A stretch of 64,000 nucleotides of DNA from Morganella psychrotolerans (GCF_001676055.1 NZ_LZEX01000045.1:1-64000), one strand, 5' to 3'; shown: positions 26,022 through 36,374, counted from the first letter of the stretch. Program-made: numbers and translations. Notes: generated by a model not told the origin, from the sequence alone.

Positions 26022-26303
26022 TTAAGCGCGCAGGAAATCGATATGTGTCAGTTTAGGCTTGAACGGGTGACGTTGCACAGCCTGTACTTTCACTTTAGTT
26101 TCTTTACCATCGACAACCAGAGTCACTACATCGTAGAAACCAGGTTTGTTTTCAAGGTTGATCAGTTTATCGTGATCAAGTTCGATGGAAACAGGTTCCT
26201 GGTTGCCACCGTAAACGATAGCAGGGAACTTGTTTGCGCGACGCAGGCGGCGGCTCGCACCCTTACCCTGATCTTTACGTAATTCAGCATTAATAGTAAT
26301 CAT
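26022..26303 (-). CDS. rplY: 50S ribosomal protein L25
   Basis: A 93-residue L25 protein that binds 5S rRNA. It matches E. coli L25 end to end ([41 protein letters not shown]). A longer open frame upstream to 26567 is non-coding: similarity begins at ATG 26303, which has AGAGAAAAG as ribosome site. The upstream 170 bp between radD and rplY hold its promoter. Confidence 0.97.
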   Translation of the reverse strand: MITINAELRKDQGKGASRRLRRANKFPAIVYGGNQEPVSIELDHDKLINLENKPGFYDVVTLVVDGKETKVKVQAVQRHPFKPKLTHIDFLRA

Positions 26304-26475
26304 AACTTTTCTCTTTGAAAAGAGTAAAAAAATCTCTGCTACAGGCGACCCAGCAGCAAAGTCGGTATTTGGCTTCCGCCCGGATTTCCCGGGATGAAGC
26401 GGCGTGCATTTTACCGAAAATGCGGACAAACGGCAAACGAAACCCGGTATAAAACCGGAAAAGCGAAGTATAAGA

Positions 26476-28236
26476 TTACGCCAGACTATCGGATTTACGA
26501 AAACGGCCCTGATAATCAAAGATTTTTTCCCGGATCTGCCAATATGGTTCTTTTTTGCGCGCGACAATAAAATCAGGGTAACGCAGCAGAACTTGCTGGT
26601 TAATCACCGATTGTGCATCCTGCCAGTTAAACGGAACACCCGGCGCACGTAAATGCTGCGCTAAAAACTGTTTTTCAAACACAAAGCGCTGTGCGGGAGT
26701 TGTCAGGCGGAAACGTTCACTGACGGATGTACCATCCTCGTCATAATAATTAACGGATAACCATTCACCACGGTTATCTGCGCCGGGGGTCAGGGTCATG
26801 CCACCGCAGCGTAATACCAGCGAATTTTTCAGGCGCAGTGCTGCTTTGAGCATATCATCAGGATCACTGAGGATTTCATCACAATGGCAGCAGCGCCGCG
26901 CAGCAATATCATTTTCACCGTTGCAGGACGGGCAGAGTTTGAAGCGGAAGCGGAAATCACACTGATGGCGTGAGGAATCATCATCGGCATCAATAATTCC
27001 CTGACAACGGCGGCCATAGTGCTCAATAATGTGCCCGTCGTCAGTACATATTCCCCAGAAGAGGTTGGCGAATCCGCAGAGCGGGCAGAACACCTGCACC
27101 GGCTGACTTTTGCTGTTTGGTTTGTGAGTCCCTACTTCCGGCATAAAGAGATCATGCGGGTTTCCGGCATAGTCGAGGATAAGACACTCTGTTTTCCCGG
27201 GGGACAGGCGCAATCCTCTCCCGGCAATTTGCTGGTAAAGGCTGACTGATTCAGTCGGGCGCAAAATAGCGATAACATCCACATGCGGCGCATCAAACCC
27301 GGTGGTCAGCACGGAGACATTGACCAGATAGTGCAGTTTGCGGGCTTTAAAGGCGCGGATCACCTCTTCCCGCGCCTGTGCCGGGGTATCTGCACTGATA
27401 AGCGCGGCGTCTCCTGCCGGCAGCAGAGTGACAATTTCCGCTGCGTGCTCCACGGTGGCGGCAAATACCATGCAGCCCTGACGGGGTGCGGCGTATTCAA
27501 TTATCTGACGGACAATCTGTGGTGTGATGCGTTTTTGTTTTTTCAGCTCACGGTTGAGTGCCTGTGTATCAAAAATACCAAGAGAGCTGACCGGCACCTG
27601 CGTGAAATCATAATGCAGAACCGGCATGTCCAGGCGCTGAGGCGGCACCAGATAGTGATGGTTTATCATGTAGCGCAGCGGCAGTTCATAGATACAATCA
27701 CGGAAAAAACACGTATCTTCACCGCGGATCATGCCATGATAGTGATATTGATAGATCCAGCCGCTGCCGAGCCGGTAAGGGGTGGCGGTCAGCCCCAGGA
27801 TCCGCAGACCCGGATTAGTTTTACGCAGATGCTGTATGACCTGCTGGTACTGGCTGTCTTCACTCAGGCTGATGCGGTGGCATTCATCTATAATCAGCAG
27901 GGAAAAGGCACCGCTGAAATCGTCAGTATTACGCGCGACAGATTGCACACTGCCGAATATCACTTTTTGTGAGGACTCTTTTTGCGCCAGGCCTGCTGAA
28001 TAAATCCCTGCATTTAATCCATAAGCGTGATATTTGCTGTGATTTTGTTCAACCAGTTCTTTCACATGAGCAAGTACCAGTACCCGCCCGCGGGCGAGTC
28101 GCGCCAGTTCTGCAATCACCAGGCTTTTCCCGGCACCTGTCGGTAAAACAATGACCGCCGGTGTGGTGTGCTTGCGAAAATAGTGCAGTGTGGCGTCGAC
28201 AGCCTCCTGCTGGTAGGGGCGCAGGGTGAAAGCCAT
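26476..28236 (-). CDS. radD: RadD (YejH), DEAD/DEAH superfamily 2 helicase
   Basis: A 586-residue SF2 helicase, the same length as E. coli RadD: Walker [13 protein letters not shown] box (LIIDECHR), motif [11 protein letters not shown], motif [12 protein letters not shown]-terminal cysteine-rich zinc region follows ([27 protein letters not shown]). It acts in DNA repair and recombination with RecA and SSB. ATG 28236 is chosen over an upstream extension because the protein then starts [13 protein letters not shown] like RadD and has GGAG in place. Confidence 0.95.
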   Translation of the reverse strand: MAFTLRPYQQEAVDATLHYFRKHTTPAVIVLPTGAGKSLVIAELARLARGRVLVLAHVKELVEQNHSKYHAYGLNAGIYSAGLAQKESSQKVIFGSVQSVARNTDDFSGAFSLLIIDECHRISLSEDSQYQQVIQHLRKTNPGLRILGLTATPYRLGSGWIYQYHYHGMIRGEDTCFFRDCIYELPLRYMINHHYLVPPQRLDMPVLHYDFTQVPVSSLGIFDTQALNRELKKQKRITPQIVRQIIEYAAPRQGCMVFAATVEHAAEIVTLLPAGDAALISADTPAQAREEVIRAFKARKLHYLVNVSVLTTGFDAPHVDVIAILRPTESVSLYQQIAGRGLRLSPGKTECLILDYAGNPHDLFMPEVGTHKPNSKSQPVQVFCPLCGFANLFWGICTDDGHIIEHYGRRCQGIIDADDDSSRHQCDFRFRFKLCPSCNGENDIAARRCCHCDEILSDPDDMLKAALRLKNSLVLRCGGMTLTPGADNRGEWLSVNYYDEDGTSVSERFRLTTPAQRFVFEKQFLAQHLRAPGVPFNWQDAQSVINQQVLLRYPDFIVARKKEPYWQIREKIFDYQGRFRKSDSLA

Positions 28237-28447
28237 GAATACTCCGGCGGGTTGGTACAGGAAACAGGGTAGTAGCATACCATACTTCAGGCGTGATAAT
28301 TGACTGCGCACCGGGCGATAAACCACGGGAAAGGCGCTGCTATTCTGATGCTTTGTTGTTATAATTATTTCTGCTGTTATTATCAAAATAAATCTTTCAC
28401 ACTATCTGCCGGTTGCGCTCACGGGCGCGTCATTTTAAGAGACAATC

Positions 28448-29143
28448 ATGCGATTGGATAAATTCCTTGCCCATCAGACGGGCATCAGCCGGACCCTTGT
28501 TGCCAGAGAACTGCGCACAGGGCTGGTTACTGTTGATGGTGAAATCGTGAAAAGCGGTTCACGTCAAATCAGCGCGGACAATGAAGTGGCTTATGACGGC
28601 AATATCATGTCGCATGTTACAGGCCCCCGTTATTTTATGCTGAACAAGCCGGAGGGCTATGTCTGCTCTACGGATGACCCGGTTAACCCGACAATCCTCT
28701 ATTTTGTGGATGAACCGGTTGCACATAAATTACACGCCGCCGGACGGCTGGATATTGATACCACCGGGCTTGTGCTGATGACAGATGACGGTCAGTGGTC
28801 TCACCGTATCACTTCACCGAAACATCACTGTGAAAAAACCTACCGCGTGACACTTGATGCGCCGGTCGCGGATGATACGGCGGCTCTGTTTGCTCAGGGT
28901 GTGATGCTCAACGGTGAACAACATCCGACCAAACCGGCGCGACTGGAGATAATTACAGCGCAGGATGTGCGCCTGACTATCTCAGAAGGGCGTTATCATC
29001 AGGTAAAACGGATGTTTGCAGCAGCCGGTAATCATGTCAATGCACTGCACCGCGAGCGGATCGGTGGCATTGTTCTGGATGAAACTCTGGCGCCGGGTGA
29101 ATACCGCCCGCTGACTGATGAGGAAATTCAGTCAGTCTTCTGA
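28448..29143 (+). CDS. rsuA: RsuA, 16S rRNA pseudouridine-516 synthase
   Basis: A 231-residue protein: S4 RNA-binding domain ([15 protein letters not shown], 1-50) and RsuA catalytic domain with the motif [19 protein letters not shown] holding catalytic Asp. It modifies U516 in 16S rRNA. Divergent from radD, next to bcr as in E. coli. Confidence 0.95.
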   Translation: MRLDKFLAHQTGISRTLVARELRTGLVTVDGEIVKSGSRQISADNEVAYDGNIMSHVTGPRYFMLNKPEGYVCSTDDPVNPTILYFVDEPVAHKLHAAGRLDIDTTGLVLMTDDGQWSHRITSPKHHCEKTYRVTLDAPVADDTAALFAQGVMLNGEQHPTKPARLEIITAQDVRLTISEGRYHQVKRMFAAAGNHVNALHRERIGGIVLDETLAPGEYRPLTDEEIQSVF

Positions 29144-29149
29144 AAATCT

Positions 29150-29212
29150 TATACCCGGCGTCATTCAGGTTGCAGGTAACGAACCTGCGGTTTGAATGAA
29201 TAAGGGGATATA
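29150..29212. repeat. Palindromic intergenic repeat, copy 1
   Basis: Begins TATACCC, carries CATTCAGGTTGCAGG and AACGAACCTGCGGTTTGAAT, and ends in AATAAGGGGATATA. The same building blocks recur at 48484, 50563, 50685 and 53922. Copy 1 lies between rsuA and bcr. Confidence 0.75.
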
Positions 29213-29237
29213 ACGAATTAAATACGGAGTAACAGGC

Positions 29238-30422
29238 GTGCAATCGCAACGTTCGACTTATTTCGGCCTGATTTTTATTCTGGGCCTGTTATCGATGCTG
29301 ATGCCACTGGCAATCGATATGTATCTGCCAAGCATGCCGACCATCGCCCGTGACTTCGGTGCCTCTGAGGGCGATGTTCAGATGACCCTCAACAGCTATC
29401 TGATTGGCTTTGCCGCCGGGCAATTGGTGTACGGACCGATGGCGGATGCGCTCGGACGAAAACCGGTTATTCTGGGCGGGACACTGATTTTTGCGCTGGC
29501 TTCTGCGGGATGTGCACTGTCACAAGATATCGATACCTTTATCGGTATGCGCGGGCTGCATGGTTTTGCGGCGGCGGCTGCCAGTGTGGTAATCAATGCA
29601 TTGATGCGGGATATGTTCACGAAAGATGAATTCTCCCGCAGTATGTCGTTTGTTGTGCTGGTGATGACAATTGCACCTCTGATTGCCCCGATTATGGGCG
29701 GCTTACTGATGCTGTGGTTCAGCTGGCATGCCATTTTCTGGACAATTATGGTGGCAGCATTGATCGCTGCCGTACTGGTACTCTTTTTTATCCGCGAAAC
29801 CCTGCCGAAAGAGCGCCGCCAGCCATTTCGGATGCGCACGATGCTGGGGCAGTTTGTTGTCCTGTTCCGTCAGAAACAGGTGCTTTGCTATATGGTGGCC
29901 TCCGGGTTTTCATTTGCGGGTATGTTTTCGTTTCTTTCCGCAGGCTCCTTTGTGTACATTCAGCTTTATGGTCTGACGGAGCTGGAATTCGGCTATTGCT
30001 TTGCGCTGAATATCGTCTTTCTGTTTATTATGACAACGATTAACAGCCGCTATGTCCGCCGCTTTGGTGCGTTGAACATGCTGCGTACCGGGCTTGTGGT
30101 GCAGCTTATTGCCGGATGCTGGCTGATGTTTGCCGCTGTTGCTGATCTTGGTTTTATTGCCATTCTGATTGGTGTCGCCTGTTATGTGGGAAATATCGCC
30201 ATGATCACCTCGAACGCGATGGCGGTTATCCTTGATGACTATCCGCACATGGCGGGAACCGCATCTTCTCTGGCTGGTGTTCTGCGCTTTGGTATTGGTG
30301 CCGGTGTGGGTGCGGTAGTGGCATCGTTTGAAATGACCACGGTCTGGCCGATGGTCGGTGCGATGGCATTGTGTATCCTGATTGCGGCATCATTAGTATT
30401 GTATGCCCGGCGTTTTGCCTGA
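29238..30422 (+). CDS. bcr: Bcr/CflA family multidrug efflux transporter
   Basis: A 394-residue, 12-helix MFS drug exporter (DHA1 family) with DMYLPSMPTIARDF in helix I, GPMADALGRKPV (loop 2-3 motif A) and RFGIGAGVGAVVAS in the C-half. In E. coli Bcr exports bicyclomycin and dipeptides. The start is GTG 29238 with a GGAGT ribosome site. Gene order rsuA-bcr-yejG matches E. coli. Confidence 0.9.
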   Translation: MQSQRSTYFGLIFILGLLSMLMPLAIDMYLPSMPTIARDFGASEGDVQMTLNSYLIGFAAGQLVYGPMADALGRKPVILGGTLIFALASAGCALSQDIDTFIGMRGLHGFAAAAASVVINALMRDMFTKDEFSRSMSFVVLVMTIAPLIAPIMGGLLMLWFSWHAIFWTIMVAALIAAVLVLFFIRETLPKERRQPFRMRTMLGQFVVLFRQKQVLCYMVASGFSFAGMFSFLSAGSFVYIQLYGLTELEFGYCFALNIVFLFIMTTINSRYVRRFGALNMLRTGLVVQLIAGCWLMFAAVADLGFIAILIGVACYVGNIAMITSNAMAVILDDYPHMAGTASSLAGVLRFGIGAGVGAVVASFEMTTVWPMVGAMALCILIAASLVLYARRFA

Positions 30423-30936
30423 TTACTTTCCTCTCTGCCGGCTCCGGTATTCACCTGAGCCGCAGCTTGCGCGTAAGAACAGTAATTGTCGAATGATTAC
30501 CCTGCTTAATTATCTGCATAGTATCAGGTTGATCTGAATCATAAAAAGTTACACTAATGTAAAGGCATTTTCTGGTTGAAAACCGCGCACAAACCCACGA
30601 AGTAACCATCCGTTTTTATAATTAACTGATTTCAAATTATATTTGCGTGTATTTCCATATTTTCACCGGGAGATTATATCCTTATAAATTCAATTCCGCC
30701 TATATGATATAAAATAAACAGGTTGAGAAAATTAACAAAACAGTATACAAATAGGGTCAGATGAATTAATGATGTTAATATTGAGCTAAAAAACATAATG
30801 TGTTTGATAGCTGAGACTGAAGTCTATAACCGGTGTTTTAGCTTATCTGAATATTTAATGTTCGTTTTTCCCGTGGAATAGTACCGGAAAAAGTAACGAC
30901 AGATAATCCACCGGCACAGCATGACAGGATGGCAGT
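30423..30936. other. AT-rich intergenic region, 514 bp
   Basis: Lies between bcr and yejG. No open frame with a good ribosome site, no strong hairpin with T-run and no repeat copy found. It could hide a small RNA, but nothing supports one. Confidence 0.4.
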
Positions 30937-31281
30937 GTGAATAGTAACGCGCTTTCGGTTGTTACCCGCTTACCACAACATTACCGGTTGTCCGGTCATG
31001 ATACCGGACAGCAGGTAGAAGCTTTACCGGAAACCCGTGTATACGGGGAAGAGAGCCTGAGAGGCTTAAAATTACTGAGTCATGGCCATAAATCAACACA
31101 TGATGCGCTCTGTATTATCCGGGCGCATCTGGAAGGATTACAGATTGACAGTGTGATCCTGATCTGGGAAGGTGAGCCGTGTTTATTTTTGCGCAGTGCT
31201 GATGAGGGTATGGCATTGTGTGCGCTGAAAACAGCGGGTGCGGCGATTGCAGAGAATATATCAGCTCTTTACCCGTTCTGA
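30937..31281 (+). CDS. yejG: YejG family protein
   Basis: A 114-residue protein resembling E. coli YejG: VVTRLPQHYR at the start, SLRGLKLLS, WEGEPCLFLRSADE, and the C-terminal IAEN...YPF. Function is not established. The start is GTG with AGGATGG upstream. In E. coli yejABEF lies between yejG and mepS, whereas here mepS follows directly. Confidence 0.88.
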   Translation: MNSNALSVVTRLPQHYRLSGHDTGQQVEALPETRVYGEESLRGLKLLSHGHKSTHDALCIIRAHLEGLQIDSVILIWEGEPCLFLRSADEGMALCALKTAGAAIAENISALYPF

Positions 31282-31349
31282 ATTGCGGTTAACAGCGCTT
31301 TTCGGATGTCGTACGCGGAACTGAACAGAATTAATGAGCCACACTTAAC

Positions 31350-31395
31350 TTATAAATAAAAAAGCTTCCTTTTCAGGAAGCTTTTTTATTTATAA
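31350..31395. terminator. Bidirectional terminator between yejG and mepS
   Basis: A 21-bp perfect stem around TTTC (core AAGCTTCCT/AGGAAGCTT) with A-run and T-run on the two sides. Confidence 0.95.
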
Positions 31396-31421
31396 GGATA
31401 TGTTGCAAGGGAAGTACAACA

Positions 31422-31976
31422 TTACTTTATTAAACGACGTCCGTCATAATAACGGTTATTCCAGTACTTATCTGTCATATTCGAAACGATTACACCGTTT
31501 GATGTGGATGCGTGGACGAATTTATCGTTACCAACATAGATACCGACATGACGCTGATATTTACCGGTCTTAAATAAGACCAAATCACCGGCCTGTAATT
31601 TTGTACGTTTTACACTTTTGCCGGCACTTTGTTGTTCTGCGGTGGAGCGGGGCAGATCCATACCAAACTGGTCACGGAATGTCTGGCGGACAAAAGCAGA
31701 GCAATCAATACCTGAACGGGTAGTACCACCGAGGCGGTAAGATACACCTTTCCAGCTGGCATACTGAGACATCAGTTTAGATTTTACATCAACATTATTT
31801 ACTAACTGTTCGAATTCATCCTGAGACGCTTGCAAGGCAAAATTAGTTGTACGGGTTTCAGATTGAACTTGACGTGCTGTATTCGGTGATGTGCTGCATG
31901 CCGATAACGTCGCTGCGATAATCAAAGCCGGAACTATCCGGATGACATATCTCAGAATTGGTTGAGATGTGACCAT
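31422..31976 (-). CDS. mepS: MepS (Spr), murein DD-endopeptidase lipoprotein
   Basis: A 184-residue NlpC/P60 lipoprotein: signal peptide with lipobox LSAC (Cys27), catalytic Cys92 (GIDCSAF), His143 (RHVGIY) and His155 (VHAS). It cuts peptide crosslinks in peptidoglycan to allow wall growth at the outer membrane. Neighbouring lpxT matches E. coli order. Confidence 0.95.
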   Translation of the reverse strand: MVTSQPILRYVIRIVPALIIAATLSACSTSPNTARQVQSETRTTNFALQASQDEFEQLVNNVDVKSKLMSQYASWKGVSYRLGGTTRSGIDCSAFVRQTFRDQFGMDLPRSTAEQQSAGKSVKRTKLQAGDLVLFKTGKYQRHVGIYVGNDKFVHASTSNGVIVSNMTDKYWNNRYYDGRRLIK

Positions 31977-32222
31977 GTATGAGTTTTCCCTTGCAGTCCT
32001 TATGTGACAAATGCCACTGAAATAAACAAAACATATTCACACTAGTTAAATACACTGAGATGTACAATACGTTTATATAAAAAAACGTGTGGAACAACAC
32101 ACTTTATATTCAATACAATTATTTAGTACAGAGCCAGCCGGCATCAGATAATGATGTATTATTGATGAAACTAATCTATTCATAATAATCGAACGGATTG
32201 ATACTACATAAAGGAACCTGAA
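31977..32222. other. Intergenic region upstream of mepS
   Basis: AT-rich and expected to contain the mepS promoter. No gene supported except the candidate short frame beginning at 32223. Confidence 0.35.
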
Positions 32223-32309
32223 ATGGCGATAGGTAAAGGCGGTTATTTACAAAACATTAAACTTGTCAGTAAAAACAATCAGAAAAGGATGCTAAATATG
32301 TTTATTTAA
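32223..32309 (+). CDS. Candidate 28-residue basic small protein
   Basis: A short frame, MAIGKGGYLQNIKLVSKN and on to a hydrophobic end LNMFI, with a well-placed AAGGA (32211-32215) before the ATG. It overlaps the lpxT stop by four bases on the opposite strand. It is rich in Lys and Asn. No family recognised. The good ribosome site is the only support. Confidence 0.28.
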   Translation: MAIGKGGYLQNIKLVSKNNQKRMLNMFI

Positions 32310-33025
32310 TGTGAAATAATCTTTGTTATATCGGAAGTACGGGGCATCCGCCGAACCAAAAAATTAACAAATAAGTCACTCAGAGGGGTCATCAGCAGCC
32401 AGCTCATGCTGATTAGTGTCAGCGATAACGATCCGACCATAACATCTGTAAGCCAGTGGGCACCTGACATAATTCTGGGCAGAGAGAAAATAATGATTAT
32501 CAGCATTGCGGCAGGGACGTAACGAAATCCGCCGTAGCGCCAGACAAAAGCGGTGAAAATCATCAGCAGCAGCCCGTGATCACCAGGAAAACTGCTTTTA
32601 GATGCATCTTTTGTACAGATACCCGTGATATCACTGACCCGGTTCGCCTGCTCAACTGACAGTGTCGGGCTCAGGCGCTCAAAAGGGAGCAACTGACCAA
32701 TCTGGTTGATAATAACCGCACTTACCACCATCACTATTCCTGCCATGACCAACCTGCGTTTACCGGCGGCATCTTTGCGGCGAAATATCGCGTAATACAG
32801 TATTCCCATTGTCAGCAGTGCGGCGAGATCAAATGCCCTGTTATTAATAATGGCAATAAAGGTGCTCAGAGTATGCTGGGTAGCGAGCGGATCGTTGAAA
32901 AAACGGAACACCGCATTGTCAGAATATGCCCACAGGTCACTACTGACCGGCAGATACCAGGACAAAAACAGAAACACACCTGTCAGACTGAGGACGAGGG
33001 GAGCAGTGAGACGTTGCAGGGTCAT
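32306..33025 (-). CDS. lpxT: LpxT, lipid A 1-phosphate kinase-type phosphotransferase
   Basis: A 239-residue PAP2-superfamily membrane protein matching E. coli LpxT (YeiU): LFLSWYLPV, NNRAFD, TKDASKSSFPGDHG (PAP2 motif 2) and SGAHWLTDVMVGS (motif 3). It transfers phosphate from undecaprenyl pyrophosphate to lipid A in the periplasm. Next to mepS as in E. coli. Confidence 0.93.
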   Translation of the reverse strand: MTLQRLTAPLVLSLTGVFLFLSWYLPVSSDLWAYSDNAVFRFFNDPLATQHTLSTFIAIINNRAFDLAALLTMGILYYAIFRRKDAAGKRRLVMAGIVMVVSAVIINQIGQLLPFERLSPTLSVEQANRVSDITGICTKDASKSSFPGDHGLLLMIFTAFVWRYGGFRYVPAAMLIIIIFSLPRIMSGAHWLTDVMVGSLSLTLISMSWLLMTPLSDLFVNFLVRRMPRTSDITKIISH

Positions 33026-33391
33026 TCTTTAATCCGTTGATAATACCGGGAAATTGAGTAAAAAATCAGGTCTCCACTCTGACAGAATTACGCTGAAAAC
33101 GGGTAGGCAAAAAGAGGGAAAAAATAAATGTTATTTTAATGTAAATAATGTTAATTTTCAGATATGCACTATAATAGTGTTAGGTGAACAAGAAATGGAT
33201 AATACGTACAACATGGAGCAATGGTAAAGGAGGTTTTGGGATAAACCTCTGGCATGATACTAAAAAAAAACAGGGCTGAATGTTATATAACGGTAAAGAT
33301 TAATGACATAGTGTCGATAAAGAATAAGCGCATTTTTTCATTGTGAAGGCAAACGGACTGCCCCGCAACAGACTACCCAACGAGGTATACC
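33026..33391. other. Divergent intergenic region, 366 bp
   Basis: AT-rich gap between lpxT and the first pilin-like gene. A small hairpin (GAGGTTT/AAACCTC, about 33229-33248) lies 140 bp ahead of the latter. No gene found. Confidence 0.4.
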
Positions 33392-33721
33392 ATGAAAAAG
33401 TTACTATTCTTTATCTCTGTTTTCGGCTTGTTAATCAGTAATACTACATCTGCATCAGAGACTAAAAACCGTGGTTCATCAGGCATTATTATATTCCACG
33501 GAGCTATTGTTGAAGGTCCCTGCATGATGGATTTTCAGACAAATGATATCAGCTCCCGCTGTTACCGCTCAGGGATGAATAAGGAACAGCTCAATACAAA
33601 AACCATTACCAAAAAAACCACATCGCTCGCAAATCTGATCCCCGCAAATATCGGGCATGCAAAACTAAAATGGATTGATGACAATAAATCATTGGCGATG
33701 GTGGTAGTCAGTTACCTTTAA
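33392..33721 (+). CDS. Short secreted pilin-like protein A
   Basis: A 109-residue protein with a clear signal peptide (about 1-21, cut after TSA). The mature start IIIFHGAIVEGPCMM resembles the first strand of type 1 fimbrial subunits, with a Cys at the usual place and a second Cys (SSRCYRSG). It is much shorter than a true subunit (about 150-180) and has no visible C-terminal pilin beta-zipper motif. An ACGAGGTATACC ribosome site is present. A similar protein follows at 33887. No chaperone or usher gene is nearby. Function unknown. Confidence 0.65.
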   Translation: MKKLLFFISVFGLLISNTTSASETKNRGSSGIIIFHGAIVEGPCMMDFQTNDISSRCYRSGMNKEQLNTKTITKKTTSLANLIPANIGHAKLKWIDDNKSLAMVVVSYL

Positions 33722-33886
33722 TGCAGGACAAAGCTCACAATTAACTACTGCAGGGGAAACTGGTCAATCGTGTGATGTAACGCAACGCGATACCTGTTTC
33801 CTCTTCTTTTCTTTCATTTTCCGCGCTATAACAAAGATAACGTTAACAGGCGTTTGTCAGAATGAAAGTACCAGCGGGGTGCCTGC

Positions 33887-34240
33887 GTGAGTCATCTGAA
33901 AACGATTATCAGCAGTATATTGTTTAGCTTATCTGCGGCTGTGACCTGTGCGGGCGCAATGAGTGAGGGGACTATTTTGCTTGCGGGCAGTGTGGTGAAT
34001 GCAGCGTGTGAGGTTCGTGTACTGACACCCGGCAATCAACAGGCCGGAAAGCAACCGTACAGGCAATCACCTGCTTTCGAATATAGCTGTTTGCGCGATG
34101 GCAGGTCAGACCGTATACGCGATATCATAACGGACGGTGAATTATCGGAGGGACGCCTGCCGCAGTCGGTGGGACGGACATCCTATATTGTACTGAGTGA
34201 ACAACGTGGTGAAGGCTATTTGCGGGTGGATTATTTCTGA
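33887..34240 (+). CDS. Short secreted pilin-like protein B
   Basis: A 117-residue protein with a signal peptide (about 1-24, ending CAGA) and a mature start GTILLAGSVVNAACEV that looks like the N-terminal strand of type 1 fimbrial subunits. Two Cys (NAACEV and YSCLRDG) could form the usual disulfide. The start is GTG 33887. It ends TSYIVLSEQRGEGYLRVDYF, a plausible beta-strand pair. It is related in layout to the gene at 33392 but of low identity. The pair lies between lpxT and yeiP, where E. coli has yeiR and yeiQ. Confidence 0.62.
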   Translation: MSHLKTIISSILFSLSAAVTCAGAMSEGTILLAGSVVNAACEVRVLTPGNQQAGKQPYRQSPAFEYSCLRDGRSDRIRDIITDGELSEGRLPQSVGRTSYIVLSEQRGEGYLRVDYF

Positions 34241-34334
34241 GCGGAAGAATGAATGCCCCTGAGTTATCCGGTTCCCGCCGGTGGCAGAAAACCGGTAACC
34301 CGGATAACAAACCGTTAATTACTGATAGCGCGAA

Positions 34335-34907
34335 TTAATCTGCGCGGCTCATATAACGGCGTTCCGCGATATGAATACGGATTTTTTCACCGGCACTCAG
34401 ATATTCAGGCACCTGAACCACCAGTCCGGTAGGCATTGTTGCCGGTTTTGTCCGTGCACTGGCTGATGCCCCTTTGATTCCCGGGGTGGTTTCCACGATC
34501 GCCATATCAACTGTCTGAGGCAGTTCCAGCGCCAGAACCTGTCCATCCATTGTCAGTACCTGCATCCCCGGTAAGCCTTCTTCGGGAATAAACAGTAATT
34601 CATCTTCGATCTGCTCTTTTTTCATCGGATACGGAGTGAAATCTTCATCATCCATAAACACATATTCATCGCCATCCACATAGGAGAGCTGAACCGCGCG
34701 GCGGGACAGTGTGATGGTCTCCAGAATATCATCGCCTTTAAAACGCTCTTCCACTTTCTGCCCGGTACGGACATCGGTGAAACGCATTTTATACAGGGTG
34801 CTGGCACCGCGGGCGCTTGGTGTCTGGACGTCGACATCTTTCACTATCAGCAGTTTGCCGTTATAGCTGATTGCACTACCCCGTTTAATTTCATTGGCTT
34901 TAGCCAT
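34335..34907 (-). CDS. yeiP: YeiP (EfpL), elongation factor P-like protein
   Basis: A 190-residue three-domain EF-P paralogue. [20 protein letters not shown] starts the KOW-like domain; the loop tip where EF-P has a modified Lys reads TPSARGAST, as in YeiP. It helps ribosomes past proline-rich stalls in a way distinct from EF-P. Convergent with the pilin-like pair. Confidence 0.94.
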   Translation of the reverse strand: MAKANEIKRGSAISYNGKLLIVKDVDVQTPSARGASTLYKMRFTDVRTGQKVEERFKGDDILETITLSRRAVQLSYVDGDEYVFMDDEDFTPYPMKKEQIEDELLFIPEEGLPGMQVLTMDGQVLALELPQTVDMAIVETTPGIKGASASARTKPATMPTGLVVQVPEYLSAGEKIRIHIAERRYMSRAD

Positions 34908-35030
34908 AATATGTCCCGTTACTTAAATATTGATTATAAAAGAAGCCAAAACAGCCTCCTGATTGGCGACAAAATTACGCGTAGTTTTTCCAATGTGCAA
35001 GCCTAAATTACAACGGCGGCGCTGAGAATG

Positions 35031-35065
35031 AAAAACACCCGCATACCTTATGGTTGCGGGTGTTA
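35031..35065 (-). terminator. Terminator downstream of mtr
   Basis: AACACCCGCA/TGCGGGTGTT hairpin; on the minus strand it is followed by a T-run. Confidence 0.85.
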
Positions 35066-35077
35066 ACAGGTCGGTAA

Positions 35078-36325
35078 TCAGCGGTAAACAGGCAGTAAAT
35101 TCATCATTGATAAAATATGGGTTACTGCATTAATTACGCCGAATAAAATAATAAAGATGATCATCGCATTGCCGCCCGGAACCCGGTATGCCGCCGTCGG
35201 ATTGCGCCGCCGTGTGGCTTTTGCCATCAGAGCCGGAACAATGACCGCCCAGATAGTGGCTGCCAGTCCGGCAAAGCCGATGGCATACAGGAAACCGTCC
35301 GGATACAGCACGGCCAGTACTGCCGGCGGAACAAAGGTAAACAGGGCTGATTTAAGACGGCCGGTGCCGTTATCTTTAAATTTAAAGAAATCGGCAAGGT
35401 AGTCAAATAATCCCAGCGATACCCCCAGGAATGAGCTTGCCAGCGCCATATAACTAAATAAATTCAGAAGGTTGACGGTCGCATCACTGCGGATCACGGC
35501 TTTCATCTGGCCTAACAGCGCAGTGATATTACCGCCCTCAGCCATAACTTGTTTAAAGTTTGCGCGTGGCACATTACCCTGCGCGGCAAACTGCCATAAA
35601 ATATAAATAACCAGAGAAATCAGGGAGCCGATAAACAGGCTGCGCACCACTGACTTTGCATCTTTCTGATAATATTTTACCAGTCCCGGCACATTTCCGT
35701 GGAACCCGAAAGAGGTCAGAAGGAACGGCAGAGCCACCAGCGCATAAGGCAGATAATGTGCATCCGGGTCTGCGGTATTAAATAAAATAGCCGGTTTAAA
35801 TTCTGTGACCATTCCGCCCGCGGACATCACAAACGCGATAACCATACCGCCGATAAGAATAGTACACAGACGGTCGACAGCTTTGGTTGAGATCCAGACA
35901 ATCACGGCAACAACGGCGGCAAACAGCAGTCCGCTCATCGCCGGTGTTATCGATAATCCCCGCGAAGACAGATTTTCCTGAAGCATCGAGCCGCCTGCAG
36001 AAATATAAGCGTAAGTCAGGATATACAGGACAAAGGCAATAGACAGCCCGTTAATTGTCGCCCAGCCGTTACCGAGTAAATCTTTGGTAATAGTGTGAAA
36101 GCTGGAACCGGTCGGGTAATTCAGGTTTGCTTCCAGGATCATCAGCCCGGACATATACATGCAAAACCAGGTGTAAATCAGCAGCAGCACTGAGCCTGTG
36201 AACCAGACACCCGCCGTCATAACCGGAATGGAAAACATACCGGCACCGACTGCGGTGCCGGCGATAATCATGGCACCGCCGAGGACAGAAGGGCGTTTGG
36301 TCTGGGTTATTGCATCACTGCTCAT
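35078..36325 (-). CDS. mtr: Mtr-type tryptophan permease
   Basis: A 415-residue, 11-helix aromatic amino acid permease (HAAAP family) that follows E. coli Mtr closely: GGAMIIAGTAVGAGMFSIPV, SGLMILEANLNY, SFGFHGNVPGLVKYY and the C-terminal HILSMMNLLPVY. It takes up tryptophan with protons. TnaB is a close relative, but Mtr fits better. A palindrome upstream (36356-36374) could be an operator. Confidence 0.88.
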   Translation of the reverse strand: MSSDAITQTKRPSVLGGAMIIAGTAVGAGMFSIPVMTAGVWFTGSVLLLIYTWFCMYMSGLMILEANLNYPTGSSFHTITKDLLGNGWATINGLSIAFVLYILTYAYISAGGSMLQENLSSRGLSITPAMSGLLFAAVVAVIVWISTKAVDRLCTILIGGMVIAFVMSAGGMVTEFKPAILFNTADPDAHYLPYALVALPFLLTSFGFHGNVPGLVKYYQKDAKSVVRSLFIGSLISLVIYILWQFAAQGNVPRANFKQVMAEGGNITALLGQMKAVIRSDATVNLLNLFSYMALASSFLGVSLGLFDYLADFFKFKDNGTGRLKSALFTFVPPAVLAVLYPDGFLYAIGFAGLAATIWAVIVPALMAKATRRRNPTAAYRVPGGNAMIIFIILFGVINAVTHILSMMNLLPVYR

Positions 36326-36355
36326 AAAATTCTCCGGTTATCTGGTTCTGTATAC

Positions 36356-36374
36356 GCTAGTTCTGTGTACTAGC
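36356..36374. promoter_or_regulatory. Possible TrpR/TyrR-type operator of mtr
   Basis: GCTAGT-N7-ACTAGC inverted repeat 31 bp upstream of the mtr start, containing GTGTACTAG. CTAG half-sites are typical of Trp repressor operators, though the spacing is wider than in the classical site. Confidence 0.35.

Noticed and set aside
26304-26567. N-terminal extension of L25
   Set aside because: L25 is highly conserved and begins [10 protein letters not shown]; the upstream frame is non-coding leader.
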